Positions 1-6,272 of a stretch of 8,274 bases of DNA are shown piece after piece. Made by a program: the position numbers and the translations under genes. The DNA comes from Phycisphaerales bacterium (GTDB lineage Bacteria > Planctomycetota > Phycisphaerae > Tepidisphaerales > Tepidisphaeraceae). Position 1 is the first letter of the stretch; every line of letters begins with the position of its first letter. The stretch is taken from positions 1 to 8,274 of the forward strand of contig JAQGHJ010000539.1 in the NCBI GenBank assembly GCA_028288905.1, given 5' to 3'. Below the pieces are notes generated by a model. That model had not been told where the DNA came from. It searched no databases and saw only the letters and a program-made list of their open reading frames with translations.

Positions 1-13
1 CCATCCGTCCGCC

Positions 14-1180
14 ATGGACCTCTGCTACCTAGACAACAACGCGACGACGAAGCCCGCCCCGGAGGTCGTGGCGGCCATGCTGCCGTACCTGACCGAGTGG
101 TACGGCAACCCGTCGAGCGCCCACCGGTTCGGCCAGCGGAGCCGCCAGGCCGTCGACGAGGCCCGCGGACAGGTGGCGGCCCTGATCGGGGCGGCCGAGG
201 CGGAGGTGACGTTCACCGGCGGCGGGACCGAGGCCGTAAACGCCGTCGTCCGAAGCCTGCTGGCCGTCCGCGCGCCGCGGCGGCGGATCGTCACGTCCAC
301 TGTCGAGCATTCGGCCACCCGCGAACTGTGCGCCGCCCTCGCCCGCGACAAGCTCGCGGACGTGGTAGCCGTCCCGGTCGACCGCGGGGGCACGCTCGAC
401 TTCGACGCCCTGCGGGCTGCTTTGGCCGACGACGCCGCCGCTCTCGTCACGCTGCTGTGGGCGAACAACGAGACCGGCGTGCTGTTCCCGGTCGCCGAGG
501 TGGCCGCGCTGTGCCGGGAGAAGCGGGTGCCGTTCCACTGCGACGGCACGCAGGCCGTTGGGAAAATTCCGGTCGACGTGCGGGCGGCCGGGGTCGACGC
601 GATGAGCTTCGCGTCGCACAAGTTCCACGGCCCTAAGGGCGTCGGCGGGTTCTACGCCCGCCGCGGCGTCCGCGTCCGCCCTCTGATCGTCGGCGGCCCC
701 CAGGAACAGGGCCGCCGCGGCGGGACGGAAAACGTCCCCGGCATCGTCGGCATGGGCGCCGCCGCCGATCTAGCCGCCGCCGCGCTGGCCGACCGTGCGA
801 CGACCGCCCGCGTCACCGGCCTGCGTGACCGGCTGGAGCGGTCGATCCTGTCGACGATCGACGGCTCGGCCGTCAACGGCTCGCCCGAGCATCGCCTCCC
901 GAACACGACGAACGTCGGCTTCCCCCGCCTAGAGGCCGAGGCGATCCTGCTGCTGCTGAGCGAGCAGGGCGTGTGTGCCAGCGCCGGCGCCGCCTGCAGC
1001 AGCGGCAGCCTGGAGCCGAGCCACGTCCTGCGGGCGATGGCTGTCGACGAGAAGCTCGCCCACGGGGCGATCCGGTTCAGCCTCGGCCGGTACACGACCG
1101 ACGCGGAGGTCGACCGAGCCCTGGCGGTTTTGCCGGGCGTGATCGGCCGGCTGCGGGCAGTGCTGCCGGTGGGGGGATGA
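14..1180 (+). CDS. Cysteine desulfurase, NifS/IscS type (class V aminotransferase fold)
   Basis: This 388-residue PLP enzyme should convert L-cysteine to alanine, leaving a persulfide on its active-site cysteine as sulfur donor for Fe-S clusters, tRNA thiolation or other thio-cofactors in the cytoplasm. The start MDLCYLDNNATT is the usual family N-terminus, so ATG at 14 fits. Visible residues: NPSS-H near 32-37, the GGGTEA phosphate-binding turn (69-74), H99 in VEHS stacking on PLP, N152 in NNETG, D177 and Q180 in CDGTQ, the Schiff-base K203 in SHKFHGPKG, GGTEN (236-240), catalytic C328 in ACSSGSLEPS, and R354 in IRFSLGR for the substrate carboxylate. The short loop after the cysteine is group I (NifS/IscS), not SufS. 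Length is near the family norm of about 400. No IscU or IscR homologue follows it; the next gene converges on it, so any operon partner lies upstream. NifS versus IscS cannot be settled here. Confidence 0.95.
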   Translation: MDLCYLDNNATTKPAPEVVAAMLPYLTEWYGNPSSAHRFGQRSRQAVDEARGQVAALIGAAEAEVTFTGGGTEAVNAVVRSLLAVRAPRRRIVTSTVEHSATRELCAALARDKLADVVAVPVDRGGTLDFDALRAALADDAAALVTLLWANNETGVLFPVAEVAALCREKRVPFHCDGTQAVGKIPVDVRAAGVDAMSFASHKFHGPKGVGGFYARRGVRVRPLIVGGPQEQGRRGGTENVPGIVGMGAAADLAAAALADRATTARVTGLRDRLERSILSTIDGSAVNGSPEHRLPNTTNVGFPRLEAEAILLLLSEQGVCASAGAACSSGSLEPSHVLRAMAVDEKLAHGAIRFSLGRYTTDAEVDRALAVLPGVIGRLRAVLPVGG

Positions 1181-1247
1181 GATTTGGGGGGAGTTCCGAG
1201 GTCTGTGCAGCGTCGATTGCGAGTGCCACGCGGGGCCGCGGCACCCT

Positions 1248-1264
1248 GCGCCCATGGCGGGCGC
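1248..1264. terminator. Possible bidirectional hairpin between convergent genes
   Basis: The 127 bases between the stop of the cysteine desulfurase (1180) and the stop of the convergent TAXI gene (1308) contain a 6-bp GC stem, GCGCCC (1248-1253) pairing with GGGCGC (1259-1264) around a 5-base loop. A second, weaker stem lies at 1267-1286 (AATCGA / TCGATT, 8-base loop). Neither is followed by a T-run on either strand, so a terminator role rests mainly on position. I see no gene in this gap. Confidence 0.3.
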
Positions 1265-1307
1265 CGAATCGATACCACGGTCGATTGTGCGCGTTCCGAA
1301 GACGACA

Positions 1308-3149
1308 TCACGTGCCGAACGTCGCCGACTGACCGGCCGCCGGTGTCCCGACGGTGCCCGCCAGCCGCTCGTCGATCCGCCGCCGCAGGTAGTCCGTGTG
1401 CAGCCGGAGGTTGTATACCTCGGACATGTACGACAGCGGCACCTTGTGGTCGGCCAGTTCCTTCTCCATCTCCCGCAGGGCGGCCAAATCGTCGGCGAAC
1501 CTGGCCGGGTCCGCCGCCGTGTTGGCGGGAGATAAGTCGTCGGGGGACGCCTCAGCGGCCCGCGCCTCGTCCGTGGCCAGGTCGGCCCGCAACTTCTGGT
1601 CGATCTCCCGCAGCACCCGGTACCACCGGTACGTCCGGGCCCGCATCCGCCACACGTACACCGGCGGGGCGAGCCGGGCGAGCGGGATCGCCAGCGTGAC
1701 CAGCGGCAGCAGCAGCACCTTCATCCGGTCCACGAACGCCGCCAGCCGGAACGGCAGCAGCCGCTGGAGCAGCGGGGGGCCGTGGCGGAAGTGCGCGTCG
1801 GCGGCGGCGTCGACCGGGAACTCGACGAACTGGGTGTTCGGCATCACCCCCGGGCGGCTCAGCAGGTCGCCCCGCTCGTGGGCGGCGGCGGCCGCCTGGA
1901 GCAACAGCCCGACAATCGCCGGGTGCGTCCCCTCGCGGCAGACGAGGTTGGCGGCCGGGGCGAGCAGGTACGCGTCCGCCCGCGGCAGGTCGCGGGCGAG
2001 GTCGACGGTGCCGCGGGGCAGCTTCACGTCGGACAGGAACGGGAACACGCGGGCGTACGCCTCGTGCCGCTCGAAGCTCATGAGCCGCAGCGACTCGTCC
2101 GATAGCAGGCCGGCCACCTGCGGGTGGCGGGGGGAGCAGACGAAGACGGCGGCGTCGACCCGGCCGGCTCGCAAGGCGTCGGCGGCGGCTTCGTCGGACA
2201 AGGGGATGAACGCGACGGGCGACGTGGGGGCGGGGGCCGTCGCCGGCGGGGCCGATGGGTTCATCGATGAGTTCGGGGTCGTAGAACGGGTCGCTGAAGC
2301 GACCCGGCCGCTGGAACTCGCGCCGTCCCGCCGGGCCTGCTTGGCGTCCTCCGCCGCCTGGGCGGCGAGTTGCATCATCGCTTCGATCGCGGTCCCGGCG
2401 GGGGCGGGGCGGTTGAGGAACGGGATCTGGTTCGCCGCCAACAGCCGGGCGGCCAGGGACCGGGTGCCGCTGCCGTCGGGGCCGACGGCCACCCGCTTGC
2501 CGGCCAGGTCCGGCAACTGCCAGCCGGCCGGGCCGCGGTAGAAGACCCAGACCGGTTCGAGGTACAGGCTGGCGACGGCCCGGAGGTCGGCTTTGACGCC
2601 GTCCGGGCAGGTGCCACTCTGGACGAGGGCGACGGAGACGCCGTCGTCGGCCGGGCCGAACCCCGGGCCGGCGGCGGCGGCCGCGTCGGCGTCCAGCCGG
2701 CGGTAGTTGTCGACCGACCCGAACGTCTGGCGGACGTCGAGCGTGACCCCGGCGGCGGCGAACGTCTTGGCGTACTTGTCGGCGAACCACAGGTACGCCG
2801 ACCCGGCCGGCCCGGCCGCCAGCACGACCCGCTTCGGCGGGGCCGGCTTGACGAACAGCCACCCGACGGCCAGCAGCACGGCGGCGATCGTCGCCCACGG
2901 CCACCACGCCAGGACGGAGTCCCACGTCAGCGTCGACGGCTTGCGGACCCGCTCGTGCAGCCGCCGGCGGGCCGCCGCGAGGGCGGCCGGCGACGTCTGG
3001 GCGGATGGGTCGGGGGCGGGCCGGTGGGGTTCGTGCGGGGTCGGTGCGGGCACGGCGGGCGTCCGGTTCGGGGCCTCAGTCAGGGACCCGCGACGCGGGC
3101 CGCACGACCCAGTATCGGACGGTGCGGCCTGACGGGTGATCGGGGTCAC
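1308..3149 (-). CDS. TAXI-family solute-binding protein, membrane-anchored, orphan
   Basis: Residues about 107-460 match the TAXI family of TRAP-type solute receptors: KRVVLAAGPAGSAYLWFADKY opens the domain, followed by TFGSVDNYRRL (142-152), VALVQSG (173-179), LYLEPVWVFYRG (195-206), AVGPDGSGTR (221-230) and RVDAAVFV (330-337). A membrane segment at about 84-100 precedes the domain and a second at about 478-498 (MKVLLLPLVTLAIPLARLAP) follows it. A cytoplasmic-looking charged tail (500-613, EIDQKLRADL and EMEKELADHK) ends the protein. This two-anchor layout with the RxYRWYR segment is known for the longer TAXI proteins. No TRAP permease gene adjoins, so transport is unproven and the ligand unknown. 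The first 70 residues are Pro-rich low complexity, and the GTG start at 3149 has no Shine-Dalgarno site; GTG at residue 33 is an alternative. Residues 245-312 form an insert relative to the usual domain, part of which (275-309) seems frame-shifted. Confidence 0.85.
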   Translation of the reverse strand: MTPITRQAAPSDTGSCGPRRGSLTEAPNRTPAVPAPTPHEPHRPAPDPSAQTSPAALAAARRRLHERVRKPSTLTWDSVLAWWPWATIAAVLLAVGWLFVKPAPPKRVVLAAGPAGSAYLWFADKYAKTFAAAGVTLDVRQTFGSVDNYRRLDADAAAAAGPGFGPADDGVSVALVQSGTCPDGVKADLRAVASLYLEPVWVFYRGPAGWQLPDLAGKRVAVGPDGSGTRSLAARLLAANQIPFLNRPAPAGTAIEAMMQLAAQAAEDAKQARRDGASSSGRVASATRSTTPNSSMNPSAPPATAPAPTSPVAFIPLSDEAAADALRAGRVDAAVFVCSPRHPQVAGLLSDESLRLMSFERHEAYARVFPFLSDVKLPRGTVDLARDLPRADAYLLAPAANLVCREGTHPAIVGLLLQAAAAAHERGDLLSRPGVMPNTQFVEFPVDAAADAHFRHGPPLLQRLLPFRLAAFVDRMKVLLLPLVTLAIPLARLAPPVYVWRMRARTYRWYRVLREIDQKLRADLATDEARAAEASPDDLSPANTAADPARFADDLAALREMEKELADHKVPLSYMSEVYNLRLHTDYLRRRIDERLAGTVGTPAAGQSATFGT

Positions 3150-3201
3150 GGGTTTCGGCCCGCCCCGTCTCGAAGGGTGGGTATGGGTCGCCCCCTCTTA
3201 C

Positions 3202-3330
3202 CCCCTCTCCCGGTACGCCGAGAGAGGGCTGGGGTGAGGGTGCCTCGCGGCGGCGGCCCGGGCTTACAACCCATCCCACCGCGCGACAGGACCCTCACCC
3301 TAACCCTCTCCCGGAGTACCGGGTGAGGGG
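3202..3330. repeat. Composite inverted repeat, C-rich 'CCCTCACCC' family, copy A
   Basis: Two 40-base arms, 3202-3241 and 3291-3330, are reverse complements with 5 mismatches, separated by 49 bases. Each arm can also fold alone: the left through CCCTCTC / GAGAGGG, the right through CCCTC-T-CCCGG / CCGGG-T-GAGGG around AGTA. Such C-rich palindromic intergenic repeats are widespread in high-GC genomes and do not encode protein. The element begins 53 bases upstream of the assigned TAXI start, so that gene's promoter must lie within, beside or beyond it. A diverged second copy lies at 6861-7017. Confidence 0.85.
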
Positions 3331-3356
3331 ACCGGAGGCGGCTCACTTGTTTTGAC

Positions 3357-3458
3357 GCACCTGTTTTTAAACCCGTGCGGAGCAGCCGGTCGGGACGCGC
3401 AACAGCCAGTGGCGCTCGCCGCCCCGGCCATTCGCACGGGTTGCAAACCCGTGCCACG
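3357..3458. repeat. Double-hairpin repeat, 'CACGGG...CCCGTG' family, copy A
   Basis: The right arm (3431-3458) contains a perfect palindrome, GCACGGGTT (3434-3442) and AACCCGTGC (3446-3454) around GCA. The left arm (3357-3379) is a degenerate inverted copy of it; AACCCGTGCG at 3370-3379 matches CGCACGGGTT at 3433-3442 exactly. The central spacer is 51 bases. The architecture is the same as the cleaner copy at 6161-6272. No reading frame here looks like a protein. Confidence 0.75.
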
Positions 3459-3484
3459 GGAAAAGGGATACGCCGGAAATTCAA

Positions 3485-3511
3485 GAGCCCCGCCCTTGTC
3501 GGGCGGGGCTC
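3485..3511 (-). terminator. Strong hairpin terminator for the DUF4190 gene
   Basis: GAGCCCCGCCC (3485-3495) and GGGCGGGGCTC (3501-3511) form a perfect 11-bp stem with a 5-base TTGTC loop. It sits 33 bases past the stop of the minus-strand gene ending at 3545. Read in that direction the stem is followed by TTGAATTTCC, a moderately T-rich stretch. Position, stem strength and T-richness all fit intrinsic termination of the minus-strand transcript. Confidence 0.75.
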
Positions 3512-3544
3512 ATCGGGTTCACGACGCGGCCGCGGTGCCAGCCG

Positions 3545-4225
3545 TCAGTTCGCCCGCTGGACGTCGACGATCTTCCACTGCCCGTCCCCCCGCTTCTCCT
3601 GTCGCATGATCAGCTGCCTCGTCTGGCCGCTGGTGAACGTGATGATGGTGGTGACGGCAACGAAGTTCCCGCCGTTGCCGGCGTTGGCGTTGATGCCGAT
3701 CGTCGTCACGTCTTTGATCGGCCCGCCGTCGCTCAACGTCTTGGCCAGCTCCTGGAGCTTCTCGTCCTTGACCGCCGCCGGGTCGACGTCCGCCGCCGCG
3801 GCCGTCGTGTTCTGGGCGGCCAGGTCGTTGACGAACTTCTTCGCCAGATCGCGGTTGACGGCCGTGCCTTGGATCAGCGCCCAGACCCCGCCGCCTGCCA
3901 GCGCCCACCCGACGATCGTCAGCAGCCCGAGGATGATCCCGGCGACGGACAGGCCCTTGCCGGTGCGGGTTTTCGCAGACCGCTTGATCCCGAGGATGCC
4001 GAAGATGATCGCCAGCAGCCCGCCGAGGAACGGGACGCACGCGCTCAGCAGCCCGGTCACCAGGGCCGCCACACCCCACCCGTTGCCCGCCGGCGGCTGG
4101 GCCGGCATGCCGTACGGCGCGGCGGGATACCCGGGCGGTGGCTGGCCGTACGGCGGCCCGCCGACGGGCGGCTGGCCGTACGGGGGCTGGGGCGACTGCG
4201 GGGGGACGGGGGGATAGTTGGACAT
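3545..4225 (-). CDS. DUF4190-domain membrane protein with Pro/Gly/Tyr-rich N-terminus
   Basis: This 226-residue protein has three parts. Residues 1-48 are Pro/Gly/Tyr/Gln-rich with repeated PPYGQPP units; in DNA this is a 30-base period (GCTGGCCGTACGG at 4141 and 4171). Residues 48-118 form the DUF4190 module: a helix at about 51-79 (VAALVTGLLSACVPFLGGLL), the polar KRSAKTRTGKG turn, and a helix at about 93-118 (SVAGIILGLLTIVGWALAG). Residues 120-226 are a soluble tail ending in GQWKIVDVQ, which resembles the closing strand of small NTF2-like or DUF4864-type domains, though I cannot assign it. The family has no established function. The ATG at 4225 is preceded by CAGGG at 7 bases, a weak ribosome binding site. 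The gene lies downstream of a small membrane-protein gene on the same strand, with a 219-base gap and its own candidate promoter, so co-transcription is uncertain. Confidence 0.88.
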   Translation of the reverse strand: MSNYPPVPPQSPQPPYGQPPVGGPPYGQPPPGYPAAPYGMPAQPPAGNGWGVAALVTGLLSACVPFLGGLLAIIFGILGIKRSAKTRTGKGLSVAGIILGLLTIVGWALAGGGVWALIQGTAVNRDLAKKFVNDLAAQNTTAAAADVDPAAVKDEKLQELAKTLSDGGPIKDVTTIGINANAGNGGNFVAVTTIITFTSGQTRQLIMRQEKRGDGQWKIVDVQRAN

Positions 4226-4265
4226 GCGGACCCTGCGCCTTTCGTGTGCTGGGCGAGCCGGCGAT

Positions 4266-4283
4266 CGGTCGGACGCCCGACCG
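4266..4283. other. Hairpin in the leader of the DUF4190 gene
   Basis: CGGTCGG (4266-4272) pairs perfectly with CCGACCG (4277-4283) around the 4-base loop ACGC. It lies 40 bases upstream of the DUF4190 start on the minus strand, inside the predicted leader. No T-run follows, so it could be an RNA leader structure, a weak terminator for the upstream small gene, or a protein-binding site. The stem is directly visible; the role is unknown. Confidence 0.4.
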
Positions 4284-4303
4284 GCTCAGCCCGGATGACG
4301 ATC

Positions 4304-4331
4304 AGTGTAAGTCCGGGCCGGAACGTTCCAA
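4304..4331 (-). promoter_or_regulatory. Candidate sigma-70-like promoter for the DUF4190 gene
   Basis: On the minus strand, TTGGAA (complement of 4326-4331) and TACACT (complement of 4304-4309) match the -35 and -10 consensus at 4 of 6 positions each, with a 16-base spacer. Transcription would begin near 4297, about 70 bases before the ATG at 4225. AT-rich hexamers are scarce in this window, which makes the pairing more noticeable. The perfect palindrome GGAACGTTCC (4320-4329) overlaps the -35 box and could be an operator. Confidence 0.35.
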
Positions 4332-4444
4332 CTGCCCTGTTTGGGACCGTCCGGCCGGAACCACGTTTCGGCAGCGTCGCCGCCCCCGCGCCGGCAGCCG
4401 ACCCGCGCCCGCGACCGACCGGCCCTGACCCTCGGTCCCCCGGT

Positions 4445-4657
4445 TCAAGCCGACTCGCCCGACGCCGGCTCCTCGCCCGGTCCCACAGATCGGATAGACC
4501 GCTCCTCCTCGCCCGGACCGATGCCGGCCGGGCCGGTGGTCGGGCGGCGCGACCGCGGCTGGGGGTTCGCGGGCCGGCCGGACACGACGGCGCCGACCAG
4601 CGCGGCCGCCGCGACGACCATCACCAGCAGCACGATCGGCAGGATGCACAGCTCCAA
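4445..4657 (-). CDS. Small single-pass membrane protein, unknown function
   Basis: I do not recognise this gene. Starting at TTG (4657-4655) it gives a 70-residue protein that opens MELCILPIVLLV and continues as a hydrophobic helix to about residue 26 (MVVAAAALVGAVVSG). A hydrophilic tail rich in Pro, Arg, Gly and Glu follows, ending PGEEPASGESA. An N-terminal anchor with a 40-residue soluble tail is the likely topology. The TTG is chosen because AGGTGA, a good Shine-Dalgarno match, ends 4 bases before it. The frame stays open to an ATG at 4729, but the extra 24 residues are Arg/Gly-rich and span a palindrome, so I regard them as non-coding. It points away from the REC-SpoIIE gene and towards the DUF4190 gene. 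A chance open frame remains possible in DNA this GC-rich. Confidence 0.55.
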   Translation of the reverse strand: MELCILPIVLLVMVVAAAALVGAVVSGRPANPQPRSRRPTTGPAGIGPGEEERSIRSVGPGEEPASGESA

Positions 4658-4661
4658 GCGG

Positions 4662-4667
4662 TCACCT
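4662..4667 (-). promoter_or_regulatory. Ribosome binding site deciding the TTG start at 4657
   Basis: On the minus strand this reads AGGTGA, complementary to six bases of the 16S anti-Shine-Dalgarno sequence, and ends 4 bases before TTG. It is the best ribosome binding site in the window and is why the short form of the small membrane protein is preferred over the ATG at 4729. Confidence 0.5.
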
Positions 4668-4680
4668 CGTACGCGGCGGC

Positions 4681-4704
4681 CGGACGTTCTACCACGAACG
4701 TCCG
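4681..4704. promoter_or_regulatory. Perfect 9-bp palindrome in the divergent intergenic region
   Basis: CGGACGTTC (4681-4689) and GAACGTCCG (4696-4704) are exact reverse complements separated by TACCAC. The site lies between the small minus-strand gene (start 4657) and the REC-SpoIIE gene (start near 4853). Its size and spacing suit a dimeric repressor or activator able to act on both genes; it could also fold in the leader RNA of the minus-strand gene. The symmetry is seen directly; operator function is inference. Confidence 0.45.
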
Positions 4705-4750
4705 CCCGGGCCCGCCCCCGGTGTTCCACTACGGACGGCTAAGGACCTCC

Positions 4751-4756
4751 GATAAT
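4751..4756 (+). promoter_or_regulatory. Possible -10 element for the REC-SpoIIE gene
   Basis: GATAAT matches the sigma-70 -10 consensus at 5 of 6 positions. No good -35 hexamer lies 16-18 bases upstream, so the call is weak. Transcription from here would begin near 4763, leaving about 90 bases of leader before the GTG at 4853. That is consistent with translation starting downstream of this point. Confidence 0.25.
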
Positions 4757-4852
4757 GCTGCGGATGCCGAGCGGCTCACCGCGCCGTCCTGGCCGTCGGA
4801 AACCCGAGCGGTGCGTTTGTCCCGCGCCGGGGCCGCCAGTACATTTCGTCCC

Positions 4853-6103
4853 GTGCCACCGGCCGCGGAACAGCAGGGGGGAGCCGAGCCGTCCGGACGG
4901 CTGCTCGTCGTTGACGACGACGAGGCGAACCGGGACATGCTGTCCCGCCGGCTCCAGCGGGACGGGTACGTGGTCGGCGTCGCCGCCGACGGCCCGGCCG
5001 CCCTCGCCGCCATCGCCCGCGACCCGTTCGACGTGGTCCTGCTCGACGTCGAGATGCCCGGCATGACCGGGTTCGACGTGCTCAAGGAGGTCCGCCGCAC
5101 CCGGTCGCCGGCCGAGCTGCCCGTCCTCATCGCCACCGCCCGGAACGACCGGCAGGACATCCTCACCGCCCTGGGGCTCGGGGCGAACGACTTCGTCACC
5201 AAGCCGCTGGACTTCGCAGTCGTGTCGGCCCGGGTGCGGACGCAGTTGGGGCACAAGCGGGCCGTCGACCGCGGCGCGGCGCTGGCGGCCGACTTGGTCC
5301 GGCGGAACGCGGACCTGGAGCGGGCGAACGGGCGGATGCGGCAGAGCCTGGACATGGCCAGCAGGGTGCAGCGGTCGCTGCTGCCGGCCGGCCCGCTGCG
5401 GGTGCCGGGGCTGAGCTTCGCGTGGGTGTACGAGCCGTGCGACGAGCTCGGCGGGGACACGCTCAACATTTTCCCGCTCGGGCCGGACCACGTCGGGTTC
5501 TACCTGCTGGACGTGAGCGGGCACGGGGTGCCGTCGGCGCTGATGGCCGTCACCCTCAGTCGGATGCTGGCGGCCGTCCCCGGGCAGCCGTCGCTGGTCG
5601 AGCGCGTCGGGGCGGCCGGCCCCGAACCCCGGCCGCCCGTGGACGTCGTCAACGAGTTGAACCGCCGGTTCCAGATGGCCTCGGCGACCGGGGCCCAGTA
5701 CTTCACGCTGTTCTACGGCGTGCTGGACGTGCCGGGGCGACAGCTGCGGTACGTGTCGGCCGGGCACCCGCCGGCCCTGTACCTGCCGGCCGGCGGGACT
5801 CCGCGGTGGCTGGAGGACCCGTCGTTCGCCGTCGGCTGGTTCGCCGACCCGGAGTACGAGGAGCGGACGCTGGCACTCGCCCCCGGCGACCGGCTGTTCG
5901 TCTACTCCGACGGGTGCACCGAGACGCTGGACCCGGCCGTCAACCAGTTCGGCACCGCCCGCATGGCCGCCGCCTGCTGCGACGCCCGCGGGGCCGCCCT
6001 GCAGGGGACGCTCGACCTGCTGCTGCAACGCATGGCCGGCCACCGTGGCGGCGGGGCGGCCGACGATGACATCTCCGCCCTGGCGGTCGAGGTCGGGGGG
6101 TAG
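4853..6103 (+). CDS. Response regulator with SpoIIE-type PP2C phosphatase output (RsbU-like)
   Basis: The 416-residue protein joins a receiver to a PPM/SpoIIE phosphatase. REC spans about 16-135: acidic pair D21/D22, phosphoacceptor D65 in LLDVEMPGMTG, T95 in LIATA, K117 in TKP. A helical linker (about 138-175, RNADLERANGRMRQSLDMA) leads into the phosphatase (about 176-415) with metal-binding motifs GGDTLNIFPL (200-209), LLDVSGHGVPSAL (218-230), YSDGCTE (351-357) and DDDISAL (404-410). Asn206 replaces the second Asp of GGDxxD; I recall this as common in REC-linked members, so activity is still expected. Such enzymes dephosphorylate phospho-Ser/Thr on anti-sigma-factor antagonists when the receiver is phosphorylated; no such partner lies in this window. 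The frame stays open far upstream, so the start is uncertain: GTG 4853 just before the domain is preferred, GTG 4811 is possible, and neither has a clear ribosome binding site. Spacing suggests functional grouping with the next two genes. Confidence 0.92.
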   Translation: MPPAAEQQGGAEPSGRLLVVDDDEANRDMLSRRLQRDGYVVGVAADGPAALAAIARDPFDVVLLDVEMPGMTGFDVLKEVRRTRSPAELPVLIATARNDRQDILTALGLGANDFVTKPLDFAVVSARVRTQLGHKRAVDRGAALAADLVRRNADLERANGRMRQSLDMASRVQRSLLPAGPLRVPGLSFAWVYEPCDELGGDTLNIFPLGPDHVGFYLLDVSGHGVPSALMAVTLSRMLAAVPGQPSLVERVGAAGPEPRPPVDVVNELNRRFQMASATGAQYFTLFYGVLDVPGRQLRYVSAGHPPALYLPAGGTPRWLEDPSFAVGWFADPEYEERTLALAPGDRLFVYSDGCTETLDPAVNQFGTARMAAACCDARGAALQGTLDLLLQRMAGHRGGGAADDDISALAVEVGG

Positions 6104-6160
6104 CATCCCCGGATCGGCTCCGGCTCCCGCGCCTTCCCGCAGCCGGACGAACGGGCCATC

Positions 6161-6272
6161 CGTGACACGGGCTTCCAGCCCGTGCGGGGTGACCGGGCGG
6201 TTCAGGTTGCGAGGTGGCGGGCGGCTTGCACCGTTCGGGCGGGGCACGCACGGGCTGGAAGCCCGTGTCACG
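6161..6272. repeat. Double-hairpin repeat, 'CACGGG...CCCGTG' family, copy B
   Basis: Two 26-base arms (6161-6186 and 6247-6272) are perfect reverse complements, separated by 60 bases. Each arm also contains its own hairpin, CACGGGCT / AGCCCGTG around a 3-base loop. It lies 57 bases past the REC-SpoIIE stop and could terminate or stabilise that mRNA. The exact match between arms points to recent formation or sequence-maintained pairing. The degenerate relative at 3357-3458 has the same layout with GGTT in place of GGCT. Confidence 0.85.

Noticed and set aside
1552..2925. A 457-codon second minus-strand frame within the TAXI gene as a separate protein
   Set aside because: It is mostly Arg/Pro/Gly-rich shadow. 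Only the stretch opposite about 2225-2325 looks protein-like, and that is better explained by paired indels in the TAXI gene.
3202..3330. CRISPR array or telomere-like tract (CCCTCACCCTAACCC)
   Set aside because: There are only two arms, in inverted orientation, with no regular direct repeats or spacers and no cas gene; the pattern is a folded interspersed repeat.
3869..4852. Long upstream extension of the REC-SpoIIE reading frame
   Set aside because: The extension is antisense to the DUF4190 gene and the small membrane-protein gene, is Arg/Pro-rich and has no domain. Few stop codons occur by chance in DNA this GC-rich. The true start is close to the REC domain.
5451..5480. Inactivating mutation in the phosphatase: Asn206 in place of the second Asp of GGDxxD
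   Set aside because: The remaining metal-binding aspartates (202, 220, 353, 405/406) are intact, and I recall Asn at this position as usual in REC-linked SpoIIE phosphatases.
6161..6272. Insertion sequence bounded by the 26-bp inverted arms
   Set aside because: The 60-base interior is far too short for a transposase, and no flanking target duplication is evident. A non-autonomous, REP-like element fits better.
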